Shown here piece after piece: positions 25,926 to 33,786 of a stretch of DNA of 64,000 bases. Source of the DNA: Pirellulales bacterium (GTDB lineage: Bacteria; Planctomycetota; Planctomycetia; Pirellulales; JAEUIK01); assembly GCA_019694435.1 (NCBI GenBank), contig JAIBBZ010000018.1:1-64000 (forward strand). The letters are read 5' to 3'. Both the position numbers and the translations under genes were made by a program. The notes beneath the pieces are model-generated. The model was not told the DNA's origin and searched no databases. It saw nothing but the letters and a program-made list of their open reading frames with translations. Within the stretch, counting starts at the first letter, position 1. The number at the start of each line of letters is the position of its first letter.

Positions 25926-27239
25926 ATGCCCGTGCCGGTCGCTGAACCGCAAACGCCGTTGCGCGCCTGGGTCGTGGTGGGCGCCGGCACCTCGGTGAAT
26001 CTCTGCCTGGGTATCCTCTACGCGTGGAGCGTGTGGAAGGCGAACCTCGTGGCCAAGCCCGAGCATCCGGCCGGCTCGGCGATGACAGGGCTCAACGCCG
26101 GTTGGTCGTATCTCACCGATGCCCAGGCCACGTGGGCCTATGCAATCTGCGGCCTCACGTTTGCCGTGTGCATGATTCCCGGCGGGATGTTGCAAGACCG
26201 GTTCGGCCCGCGCCTGGGTGCGACGCTCGGCGGATTGCTGCTCGGCGGCGGATGCATCCTCGCCGGTCTCGGGCGCAGCTACCTGGCACTGGTCGCCGGG
26301 TTCGGTTTGCTGGGGGGCATCGGCATGGGCCTGGGCTACGCCGCGGCGACGCCGGCCGCGGTCAAATGGTTCGGTCCGCATCGGCGCGGACTCGTGGCGG
26401 GCCTGGTGGTCGCCGGATACGGGGCGGCGGCCATCTACATTGCGCCGGCCGCGAAGTACCTGATTGCCCAGTGGGGCATCAGCGGCAGCTTCATCGGGCT
26501 GGGCATCTGCTTCGCGATTGTGATCGTCACCGCGGCGCAGTTTTTGTTTGCGCCGGGCGCCGATTACCAGCCAGCACCGCCGACGGCGGTCGCGCAAGCG
26601 GCCACGGCCAGGTCGGCCGCTTCGCGAACCGCCGTGCAGTGGTCGCCGCGCGCCATGCTCGGCACCTGGCAGTACTATGCGATGCTGTTGATGTTCGTGG
26701 CCTCGGCCCAAAGTGGCCTGTTGGTGATCGCCAACGCCGCCCCGATCCTCAACGAAACCGCGCAAGGCGTCGGCTTCTTGGCGGCCAACGCGTGGCTGTT
26801 GGCGTCGTACGGTGGCGCGGTCAACGCCGCGGGCCGCGTCGGTACGGGCATCTATTCCGATCGGATCGGGCGGAACCGCGCCTACCTGATCAACGGCCTC
26901 GCCGCCGTCGGCTGCCTGCTGCTGATGCCGACGATCATTCGCTCGGGCAGCGCCGCGCTGCTGTTCCTCGCGGTCGGCGTGGCCTACTGGCAATACGGCG
27001 GCGGACTGGCTCTGATGCCGGCACTGACGGCCGATTACTTCGGCGCCAACGACCTAGGCACGAAATACGGCCTCGTATTCCTCGGCTGGGGCATCGCGTT
27101 TCTGGTCCCCCAATTCGCCGGCTACATCCGCGACCTCACCGGCAATCTCGACTACGCCTTCTACTTCTCCGGCCTGCTGATGCTCGCGGCAGTGGTTCTC
27201 AGCCGGATGGTCCAGCGGCCCGGTGGCGAGGCGGGGTAA
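25926..27239 (+). CDS. MFS transporter, oxalate/formate antiporter (OxlT)-like
   Basis: A 437-residue inner-membrane protein with about twelve hydrophobic segments. The N-terminus (AWVVVGAGTSVNLCLGILYA), then YAWSVWKANL and GGMLQDRFGPRLGATLGG, follows the OxlT/MFS_1 pattern, including the loop 2-3 motif (DRFGPR). In the second half SDRIGRNRAYLIN is the equivalent repeat. ATG at 25926 has GAGGAG seven bases upstream; an earlier in-frame start would add 40 non-homologous residues. OxlT relatives in bacteria carry oxalate, formate or other small organic acids, and many are of unknown substrate. No metabolic neighbour identifies the substrate here. Confidence 0.88.
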   Translation: MPVPVAEPQTPLRAWVVVGAGTSVNLCLGILYAWSVWKANLVAKPEHPAGSAMTGLNAGWSYLTDAQATWAYAICGLTFAVCMIPGGMLQDRFGPRLGATLGGLLLGGGCILAGLGRSYLALVAGFGLLGGIGMGLGYAAATPAAVKWFGPHRRGLVAGLVVAGYGAAAIYIAPAAKYLIAQWGISGSFIGLGICFAIVIVTAAQFLFAPGADYQPAPPTAVAQAATARSAASRTAVQWSPRAMLGTWQYYAMLLMFVASAQSGLLVIANAAPILNETAQGVGFLAANAWLLASYGGAVNAAGRVGTGIYSDRIGRNRAYLINGLAAVGCLLLMPTIIRSGSAALLFLAVGVAYWQYGGGLALMPALTADYFGANDLGTKYGLVFLGWGIAFLVPQFAGYIRDLTGNLDYAFYFSGLLMLAAVVLSRMVQRPGGEAG

Positions 27240-27793
27240 TCGTCGCCCCAACGGATAAGTGTGCGAACAATCGCCTTGGCCCTTGCCAGCGTTCGGAGAG
27301 TTGGTGCAACGCGCATTGTCTGGCTTCCCATGCCACGCTCGAGGAATTGGAGGGTACGGTCTTGGACAAATTCAAACACGCTGTTTGGGCGGAATTGGAC
27401 TTGCTGGTGGCCAAGGGGTTACAGATGGCGTAAGTCTTGCGCCTCTCAGCCGCGCGATCTATCACACCGCCTCTTGCGACGCGCCTGAGGTTTGGTACTC
27501 TGCCCTCCAGGTTGGGGGTGGCCAGGCAGCCAAACGGTGCATCATGCCGCGACGCTCTGTCCCGGCGATTTTCGCCGCTATGGGGCTGTCGATCTGCACA
27601 CTTGCCACCCTCCTCGCTGCGAAGCGAACTCGCGACGGTGCGAAATCCATCGTTCGGCGACTCTAAGGCAACCTCGCGCAGGCAACGACATGTCCTACTT
27701 GCGGCTCAGCACAAATCCAGCTCGGTCACGATCCGATTGTTTTCAGCAGCCAAGGCGTTGATGGCGATTGCTAGAAAGGCAGTGGTGGGTCAG
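27240..27793. other. Intergenic region with a possible protein remnant
   Basis: About 550 bases. A plus-strand stretch ending with a stop at 27433 reads HATLEELEGTVLDKF, then KHAVWAELDLLVAKGLQMA, which looks like the C-terminus of a helical protein but has no start of its own and follows the MFS gene directly in another frame. From about 27670 the sequence becomes AT-richer. No promoter or terminator could be assigned. Confidence 0.4.
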
Positions 27794-28477
27794 ATGTCAA
27801 GAATGCCAAGCTCCATGACTATATTGATTCACGGACGTTGGTCTACGAGCAACCGGTGGTATAGGCCAGGCAGTTCGTTTCACGACTACATCCATCAACA
27901 TGGATTCTCCGACGTGTACTCCGGTGACGACTATTTTTACTGGTCCGGAGAAAACGTTGATCGAAAGCGTGCTGCAAAAGAGCTGATTCAGTGGTGCAAG
28001 GACCATCCAGCACGCAAATATAGATTGATGGGCCATAGTCAAGGTGCGAATGTGGCGAATTGGCTTACACAGCTGATTCGCCCATCGGACGGAATTGACG
28101 TCTGCACCTTGGTTCACTTGTGTCCAGTTGCTGTCAGAGAGTTTCTTCCAAACCTAAGCAATCTGTCGAGTGGTGAGTTCTTCACCGTTCACCCCATACG
28201 CGACTTGGTAGTGCAGCGACATCCAAACGCAGATCAAGACTATCAAAACTACCAAGCCCTCCGCGATCACGAAACCGTCGTGTTTTGTGGGCCTAGGGGG
28301 CACTATTCATCGGTTGATGAAGACAAGTGGGACGAATACGGGATCGGTGACGCCGTTACAACGGTGTGCCGGGTGCGTAGCTCGGTCCCTTCGATGAAGC
28401 ACAGGAGTGTCGTCAAAAGGCGATCCAATGTTCGCTCGCTCGCTAAGATCAGTAAGAGAGGGCGGCCGCAAAGGTGA
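27794..28477 (+). CDS. Alpha/beta-hydrolase-like protein (esterase/lipase fold) in an AT-richer patch
   Basis: A 227-residue protein. The nucleophile elbow is GHSQG (80-84, S82). An early strand TILIHGRW (residues 9-16) supplies the HG oxyanion motif. A plausible acid is in the HPIRDL region, and the catalytic His may be in GPRGHYSS near residue 180. A basic tail (residues 200-227, many Lys/Arg/Ser) follows. The start could be 27794 or 27815; 27794 has a GGTGGG upstream. Base composition and codon use are visibly less GC-rich than both flanks, and the gene stands alone between gene-free stretches, suggesting horizontal transfer. Substrate unknown. Confidence 0.7.
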   Translation: MSRMPSSMTILIHGRWSTSNRWYRPGSSFHDYIHQHGFSDVYSGDDYFYWSGENVDRKRAAKELIQWCKDHPARKYRLMGHSQGANVANWLTQLIRPSDGIDVCTLVHLCPVAVREFLPNLSNLSSGEFFTVHPIRDLVVQRHPNADQDYQNYQALRDHETVVFCGPRGHYSSVDEDKWDEYGIGDAVTTVCRVRSSVPSMKHRSVVKRRSNVRSLAKISKRGRPQR

Positions 28478-28977
28478 CTTGGAGTTTGTTAGCTATACAG
28501 CAGGCGACCAGGATGCTTTGGGGTTCCGTGTTGAATGGTTGATTCGATTAGGGGTGCGGCGCTATGGCGAAATTCCATCTTCGCCTAACGTGCGCGTTCA
28601 TGCTGGCTAGCGACGAGTTGTGGCCGATCGCGCAGAGTCTATGCTGCGAACAGACGATGTGTGTGGCTTGGCTATATCTTGCTGGCATGAGTTCGCCGCG
28701 TTCGCGCAGCGTTCGGGTTGGTTCCGCGATTTTCGGCCATGAGCGTGGCCGTGCCCCCGGGGAAGTTGATGTCCAGCAGGGCCCATTGGTCGGGCGATAG
28801 ATTTTTAGATTCAAGGCCGCCGCGAGGGCGTCGATCGAGGTTGGCGCATCGACTGCACCGCACTTTGCACGGACAAGATTTTCTGACGCTTCCTGTCCAC
28901 TATGCTCATATGGACTAGTGGAGCTCACTGCGAGTCCTGCAGAGCCAGTCAACGATGACACCAAGTGAGGCGTTTTG
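28478..28977. other. Gene-free stretch after the hydrolase
   Basis: About 500 AT-richer bases. Short frames exist on both strands, such as a minus-strand stretch near 28700-28830 reading LSPDQWALLDINFPGGTA, but without a credible start and length. A GTGAGG at about 28965-28970 is the likely ribosome binding site for the next gene. It is probably the tail of the transferred segment. Confidence 0.4.
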
Positions 28978-29502
28978 ATGAATTCGGCCCCGCTGTTTCC
29001 GGTGGGAGAGTATTTGCCGGAGCCGGGGCTCACAGCGCAGCGGCGCGAAGAGCTGATCGCCGAGTTTGCCGCGCTGCCGGCGCGGGTGCGCGCGTGCGTC
29101 GAGCACTTGACCGACGCGCAGCTCGAAACGCGGTACCGCAATTGGACCGTCCGCCAGATCGTCCATCACCTGGCCGACAGCCACGTGAACGCCTATGCCC
29201 GGCTGCGGCTGGCGCTGACCGAAGATCGGCCCACGATCAAGCCATACGACGAGTCACGCTGGGCCGAGCTCGTCGACGCCCGCCAGGGGCCGCTCGCTCC
29301 TTCGCTCGATCTGCTCGCGGCCTTGCATGTGCGGACGGCGGCGCTGTGGCGTTCGCTCGGCGACGAGCAATTCGAGCGGAGTTACCTCCACCCAGAGTAT
29401 GGCCACACGGTTACGCTTGCCGAGATGCTCGCGGGCTACGCCCACCACGGGCGGCATCACCTGGGCCAGGTCGAATGGCTGGCCCGGCGCGAGGGCTGGT
29501 AG
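28978..29502 (+). CDS. YfiT/DinB-family metal-dependent hydrolase-like protein
   Basis: A 174-residue protein with the four-helix-bundle motif pattern of the DinB/YfiT superfamily. The metal-binding histidines are likely H64 (TVRQIVHHLADSHVNAY), H157 and H161 (GYAHHGRHHLGQVEWL). The N-terminal segment FPVGEYLPEPG and the RYRNWTVRQIVHH spacing match YfiT, a nickel-binding protein, and the bacillithiol S-transferase BstA group. The start at 28978 follows GTGAGG by seven bases. Planctomycetes are not established bacillithiol producers, so a general thiol transferase or hydrolase role is a cautious reading. Confidence 0.85.
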   Translation: MNSAPLFPVGEYLPEPGLTAQRREELIAEFAALPARVRACVEHLTDAQLETRYRNWTVRQIVHHLADSHVNAYARLRLALTEDRPTIKPYDESRWAELVDARQGPLAPSLDLLAALHVRTAALWRSLGDEQFERSYLHPEYGHTVTLAEMLAGYAHHGRHHLGQVEWLARREGW

Positions 29503-29515
29503 GCCGCAGCGCTTC

Positions 29516-30526
29516 TTAGCGCCGGCCGCGGGTGCCGGGCTGTTGGGCGACACCGCCGCCGGAGCCCTGGTACACGGCCACGTCGTCGACGATCCACTTG
29601 GGCGACCATTGGCCGCTACGGCTGTCGTTCCAGATGTCGAAGAACAGCTCGTCGATCCGTTCGCAGTGGAAGCCGTAGGGGAAGTGCGACGCGAGGTGAT
29701 CGGCGCTGGTCAGGTCGGCCGTGCCGGGGTGGGCGAAGTAGTGCACGCGCCCATCGGGCGAGAACGACATGCCCAACGTCCACCAGCCGGTCTGCTTGAT
29801 GGGCAACTTGTAATAGTCTTCACCCCGCTCGCCGGCGCGAATGAGCAGGTAGGGGTGGTCTTCCTGGTCCTGGCGGTGATGGCCTTCGTAGAGTTGGAAG
29901 AACAGGCCCGGCCAGTAGCCTTCAGTCTTGCGTTCGGTCTTCGACCGGCCCCAGCGGCTTTCGACCTGCTTCGTGCGCGTGCCCATCGCCGAGGCGCGGA
30001 AGGCGAAGTGCGAGCCGTCGCGCTGCTGCCACTCGTCGACCGGCGGCACGAAGACGCGCACCACCATGCTCGGCGACATGCTCGGGTAGAGCGACTGGCC
30101 CAGGCTGCGGCCGATGTTGAGGAACAGGTCGTCCTGCTCGGCCTCGTTGCTCACACGGCCTGGAACGCCGGCGTGCAGCGTGGCGATTTCCAACGCGCCG
30201 GTGCTGCCTTCGAGGCCACCCTCGGGAGTCGTCACGCGGCGAATCAGGTCGGGATGGCCACGGCCGGGCCCTTCGAGCCAGAGGCCGTTCGTCGAGCCGC
30301 CCATCGGCGGGCGCGAGCTATTGTCGAGCTCACTGCTGGCCTTGGGATTGTTGAACACGTAGGTCCACTTCTGGTCTTCGAAATCGTCGCTGGCGCGGGT
30401 GAGCTTCGTGCCACGGCCGGGGATCGGCAGGTAGTCGTACGCGCGGGCCGCGGGCGCGGCTGCTAGCACGGCCAAGAGAGCACAGGCAACCGAAAATCGA
30501 GACGAGCGGGCAAGCGAGGCGTCCAT
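29516..30526 (-). CDS. Exported protein of unknown function (planctomycete type)
   Basis: A 336-residue protein starting MDASLARSSRFSVACALLAV, with a clear Sec signal peptide ending ARA near residue 30. The mature part is rich in Trp, Gly and acidic residues (DDFEDQKWTYVFNNPKASSE..., YWPGLFFQLYEGHH) and looks like a beta-sandwich or concanavalin-like lectin/glucanase fold, but no catalytic motif is recognised. It is convergent with the DinB gene (14 bp) and follows another exported protein by 192 bp on the same strand. Cell-envelope or periplasmic location is predicted; the function is unknown. Confidence 0.72.
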   Translation of the reverse strand: MDASLARSSRFSVACALLAVLAAAPAARAYDYLPIPGRGTKLTRASDDFEDQKWTYVFNNPKASSELDNSSRPPMGGSTNGLWLEGPGRGHPDLIRRVTTPEGGLEGSTGALEIATLHAGVPGRVSNEAEQDDLFLNIGRSLGQSLYPSMSPSMVVRVFVPPVDEWQQRDGSHFAFRASAMGTRTKQVESRWGRSKTERKTEGYWPGLFFQLYEGHHRQDQEDHPYLLIRAGERGEDYYKLPIKQTGWWTLGMSFSPDGRVHYFAHPGTADLTSADHLASHFPYGFHCERIDELFFDIWNDSRSGQWSPKWIVDDVAVYQGSGGGVAQQPGTRGRR

Positions 30527-30718
30527 GCTGACCAATCCGTGGCAGGCGTGACGAACGGGCGCCGTTTCCCTGGCACCCAGAAGACAGACGGCTGCCGGGC
30601 GCGAGATTCGGGCGCGCGACGGCAGTCGCTTGGGGTGGTATCGACCTGACGAAGCCCGAGCCTTACGCGTTTTGGCCCTGATCGGGCGGCTCTCGTCGCT
30701 AGCGGCGCCCGGTCGGGT

Positions 30719-31543
30719 TTAGCGTTTGGAGAAGGTACCGGTGATCTCGACGTTGAGCCGGCCCTGATTGTCGCTCGGGTCGCTGTCATACATGCGCAAC
30801 AAGAGCTGTCCGGGAAGTTCGGCCACGAACTCATACTGCGAGCCGACCAGAAACGGCTTGGCTTTCTCCGGATCCTCCGTGGCGATCATGCCCACGAGGG
30901 CGCCCAGGTTGAAATCGCGCAGCTCTTCGGGAATCTGCATGCCGTCGGCCGAGAGCCGATGGACCATGCGAAAGGTCCACTCGCCTGCGGCCTTGATGCG
31001 CACGGGCCGTCCGGGTTCGACGAACACGCCCGTCGGCTGCCAGCCTCCATCGGCCTGCACGTCGAGCACGCGGCGATCGGCCGTGGCCTCACGCTGGCGG
31101 ATCTCGTCGAGCTTTTTCACCGCCGGCGGGTAGTTCGGCACCAGCTTGAGAATCTGCACGTAGACGTCCCGCGCCTTGCCGATGTCGGCGGTCCGCTCGT
31201 ATTCGCCGGCCAGTTTCTCGGCCTTCGTGACGAAATCGCGATGCAGTGCTAGGAGCCGCGGATCGGACGGCAGCTCGACCGCGGGCGGCGCTTCCGGTTG
31301 GCCAGGGCCGCCAGGCGGCGCGTTGGCGTTCTCCCCGCCGGCAGGATTGTTCGCGGCGCCCGCCGCAGCACGCTGGCGCCCGTTGCGCGGATTCCGCTGC
31401 GGCGCTTGCGCCGAGGCCGTCGCGGGGAATCCCGTGCCGGTTGCTCCGGAAAAATACGCGCGTTCGCAGCAGAGCGTCAGTAACACGATGGCCACGACGC
31501 AGCCTGTCTGCCGGGCCGTGCCCAGCGGTCTACGGAGTTTCAT
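30719..31543 (-). CDS. Exported TPR-like protein with a PA-IL-lectin-like C-terminal domain
   Basis: A 274-residue protein. A signal peptide (residues 1-45, with TGCVVAIVLLTLCC) includes cysteines, so a lipoprotein is possible. A Pro/Gly/Ala-rich linker spans about 46-85. A single helical repeat at 95-145 (YVQILKLVPNYPPAVKKLDEI) resembles one TPR unit. The last 120 residues end LLLRMYDSDPSDNQGRLNVE, the pattern of PA-IL (LecA)-like galactose-binding domains, and contain the EWTFRMVHRL stretch. It may bind carbohydrate at the cell surface. Downstream lies another exported protein on the same strand. Confidence 0.68.
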   Translation of the reverse strand: MKLRRPLGTARQTGCVVAIVLLTLCCERAYFSGATGTGFPATASAQAPQRNPRNGRQRAAAGAANNPAGGENANAPPGGPGQPEAPPAVELPSDPRLLALHRDFVTKAEKLAGEYERTADIGKARDVYVQILKLVPNYPPAVKKLDEIRQREATADRRVLDVQADGGWQPTGVFVEPGRPVRIKAAGEWTFRMVHRLSADGMQIPEELRDFNLGALVGMIATEDPEKAKPFLVGSQYEFVAELPGQLLLRMYDSDPSDNQGRLNVEITGTFSKR

Positions 31544-31600
31544 CGGTCAGCTTCTCCCAGCGAATAGTGCCGCGCGGTGATTCGCCGGTCAGGCGGCGAA

Positions 31601-31966
31601 CTATTGCGAGCCGGCGTCGGGGCGCGGGCCCTGACCCCGGGTGTTGAGCCAATCCTCGGCGATGCGCAGGTCGTCGATTACGCGGCCGCCGACCACCGTT
31701 TCTTCGACGATCCTCGGCACATCCTCGACCCGGACCCGGCCATACCAGATTTCCTGCGGATAGATCACCACCGTGGGCCCGAGTTCACATTGTTCGAGGC
31801 AGCCGGCCTGGTTGGCGCGAACCAACGGCTTGAGGCCACGGCGCTCGATCTCGGCTTTGAACGCACTGCGCAGCGCGTCGGAGCCGTCGGGATTGCAGCA
31901 GCCGCGGCTATGGCCGGGCTCGCGCCGATTGCCGCAGATGAAGATATGGTGCGTGAATTTGGGCAT
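31601..31966 (-). CDS. Thioredoxin-like [2Fe-2S] ferredoxin
   Basis: A 121-residue protein beginning MPKFTHHIFICGNRREPGHS. The cysteine pattern C11, C23/C24, C56 and C60 matches thioredoxin-like [2Fe-2S] ferredoxins (C-x10-12-C-x29-34-C-x3-C), a family found alone and in NuoE. CLEQCELGPTVVIYPQEIWY is the usual second pair and following strand. It transfers electrons in the cytoplasm; the partner is unknown. An upstream in-frame ATG at 31975 would add three residues. It is the last gene of a minus-strand run with two small membrane proteins upstream. Confidence 0.9.
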   Translation of the reverse strand: MPKFTHHIFICGNRREPGHSRGCCNPDGSDALRSAFKAEIERRGLKPLVRANQAGCLEQCELGPTVVIYPQEIWYGRVRVEDVPRIVEETVVGGRVIDDLRIAEDWLNTRGQGPRPDAGSQ

Positions 31967-32074
31967 GCCATGCATCTTACGACGCGAAGGCCGAAGTGGC
32001 CAAATCGGCCGGCGATCGCCAGGAGCGCGACGAGGTGCGAATCGCCGCTGCGGCTTGCGCGCGAGCTTGCTGCT

Positions 32075-32293
32075 TTATAGCCCGCGGGTGAGCCAGGCGA
32101 GCAGCAGATAGATGGCGCCCATGAAACCGACGATCCACAGCGCCGTGCGGCCCGCATGAGGCAGGATCTGCGTCATCGCTTCGTGTCGCGTGGCGGCATA
32201 GACCAGGCTGACCACCACGACCAGTGGCGCCGCGTACCACAGATCGTGGGCAATGGCCCAAACGAAGCAGGTCGATAACAGGCTGGGAGACAT
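32075..32293 (-). CDS. Small membrane protein of unknown function (72 residues)
   Basis: MSPSLLSTCFVWAIAHDLWY followed by two hydrophobic helices (AAPLVVVVSLVYAATRH and ALWIVGFMGAIYLLLAWL). It lies 43 bp downstream of a larger membrane protein on the same strand, and 108 bp upstream of the ferredoxin gene. The ATG at 32293 begins just before the first hydrophobic stretch. The tight clustering and membrane topology support a genuine gene; the function is not recognised. Confidence 0.62.
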   Translation of the reverse strand: MSPSLLSTCFVWAIAHDLWYAAPLVVVVSLVYAATRHEAMTQILPHAGRTALWIVGFMGAIYLLLAWLTRGL

Positions 32294-32336
32294 GCCGGGC
32301 GTACTCGTCTTGGGCAGGGGAACGCGGATCGTAGTG

Positions 32337-32873
32337 CTAGACCGGCGCGGGCTTATGCTTGTCTTCGTCGGGCTGGCCGCGCGATTGGGCTTGTTCTTCG
32401 TCTTCTTCGTCGCGGATATAGGCCGGACCGCCGAAGGCATCGTAGATGGCCAACACGTTCAACAGGCCGGCGACCATCGTGTAAACGGTGCCCAACTCGA
32501 AGAAGCGGTGCAGACGCTTGTGAATGGCATCGAGCGCATGTTTGTCTTTCGGCGGGGCATACCAGCCGCCGAAAAACGGCTCGTGATCTGCCGCGACCCG
32601 CCGGGCTTGCACCAGGGCCGGCATCGCCACCAGGCCGGCGCCAAGCTGACACAAGTACGGCAAGCGCTTCTGGTCCGCGTTCCAGGCCGCATAGACCACG
32701 CGGCCGTCGCCCAGGAACAGTCCATAGAAAAAGGTGCTCAGGATGCACACGGCCAACAGCGCGCCTTTCGCAAAGCGGCCCTGATAGACGTGTCCGGCAC
32801 CAGGGATCAGCCACGCCAAGAACGCGGCAAACGCCGGATCGCGCAGCTTGACTTCGGCAGGTGGGTCGGCCAT
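32337..32873 (-). CDS. DUF6677-like/TM2-type membrane protein
   Basis: A 178-residue protein. MADPPAEVKLRDPAFAAFLA leads into LAWLIPGAGHVYQGRFAKGA, the short amphipathic-plus-GxGHxYQGR pattern of small planctomycete and TM2-like membrane proteins. Hydrophobic segments follow at about 40-60 and 125-150; the C-terminus is acidic and polar (RDEEDEEQAQSRGQPDEDKH). Start ATG at 32873. It precedes the 72-residue membrane protein on the same strand and is divergent from rsmE over 177 bp. Assignment to DUF6677 is from memory of the motif; a TM2-domain label would be the alternative. Confidence 0.65.
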   Translation of the reverse strand: MADPPAEVKLRDPAFAAFLAWLIPGAGHVYQGRFAKGALLAVCILSTFFYGLFLGDGRVVYAAWNADQKRLPYLCQLGAGLVAMPALVQARRVAADHEPFFGGWYAPPKDKHALDAIHKRLHRFFELGTVYTMVAGLLNVLAIYDAFGGPAYIRDEEDEEQAQSRGQPDEDKHKPAPV

Positions 32874-33050
32874 GCAGATCGCTCGAGGGCCCGGGGTGTG
32901 CGGCTGGGTAGGTGTCTGTTGTTCGGCCCGACCGACAAAACCTTGGGCGGCCAGGTCAGCGAACCAGGCAACTATTGTAGGGGCAGGGTCGATCGACGCC
33001 AGATCGAACGCCCGGCGGTAAGCGGCGCGCCGGCGCGATAGCATGCTGGG

Positions 33051-33749
33051 ATGCTCGATCGGTTCTACAGCGAAACCCCGCTCGCCGGTGATCTCGCAAC
33101 GCTCGCGGGCGCCGAGGCGCATCATTTGGCAGGCGTCTTGCGCGCCGCGCCAGGCGACGAGTTGGTCGTGTTCGACGGCCGCGGCGGCGAGTATCTGGCC
33201 CGCGTGGCCGGGGTGCGCCGCGACCGGGTCGAGCTGTTGCTGGTCGAGCGTCGCGATATCGAGCGCGAGGCCGTCCGGTCGTTGACGTTGGCCGTCGCGC
33301 TGCCCAAGGGCGAGCGCCAACGGTGGTTGGTCGAAAAGGTCGTCGAACTGGGCGTGGCCCGGCTGGTACCGTTGATCACGCAGCGCGGCGTGGCGCAACC
33401 GACCGCCGAGGCTTTGGCGCGACTGCGTCGCGCCGTGATCGAGGCCTCGAAGCAATGCGGCCGCAACCGGCTGATGGAGATCGCCGAGCCGCGGCGACTT
33501 GGCGAGTTCGCCGCGCCCGGCGAGGTTGGCTGGATCGCCCATCCCAGCGCTGAGCGGCGCGTGCGGGAACTCGTCGGCAGCTTGTCGCCCGCGCAGACCG
33601 TGGCGGTGGCCATCGGACCCGAGGGCGGGTTCGCGGCCGAGGAATTCGAGCAAGCCCGCGCGGTCGGTGCGATCCCGGTTGGTTTGGGCGAACGCATCTT
33701 GCGCGTCGAGACCGCGGCCTTGGCCGTTGCGGCCGTGATCCTGTCTTGA
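33051..33749 (+). CDS. rsmE: 16S rRNA (uracil1498-N3)-methyltransferase
   Basis: Methylates U1498 in the decoding region of the small ribosomal subunit using SAM. This 232-residue SPOUT-class protein has an N-terminal PUA-like domain (MLDRFYSETP, GAEAHHLAGVLRAAPGDELV) and a C-terminal trefoil-knot domain. Knot motifs are AIGPEGGFAAEEFEQA and LGERILRVETAALAV, with EASKQCGRNRLMEI before them, all characteristic of RsmE. Start ATG at 33051. It is convergent with the MmgE/PrpD gene over a 37-bp gap containing a hairpin. Confidence 0.95.
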   Translation: MLDRFYSETPLAGDLATLAGAEAHHLAGVLRAAPGDELVVFDGRGGEYLARVAGVRRDRVELLLVERRDIEREAVRSLTLAVALPKGERQRWLVEKVVELGVARLVPLITQRGVAQPTAEALARLRRAVIEASKQCGRNRLMEIAEPRRLGEFAAPGEVGWIAHPSAERRVRELVGSLSPAQTVAVAIGPEGGFAAEEFEQARAVGAIPVGLGERILRVETAALAVAAVILS

Positions 33750-33776
33750 CGCCTCGGCCCCGGGGGCGGCGAGGCG
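33750..33776. terminator. Candidate bidirectional terminator hairpin
   Basis: CGCCTCG (33750-33756) pairs with CGAGGCG (33770-33776) around a GC-rich 13-base centre, in the 37-bp gap between the convergent rsmE and MmgE/PrpD genes. There is no T-tract on either strand, so it is a hairpin that could stall transcription from both sides rather than a classical terminator. Confidence 0.35.
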
Positions 33777-33786
33777 TTGGGGCGTC

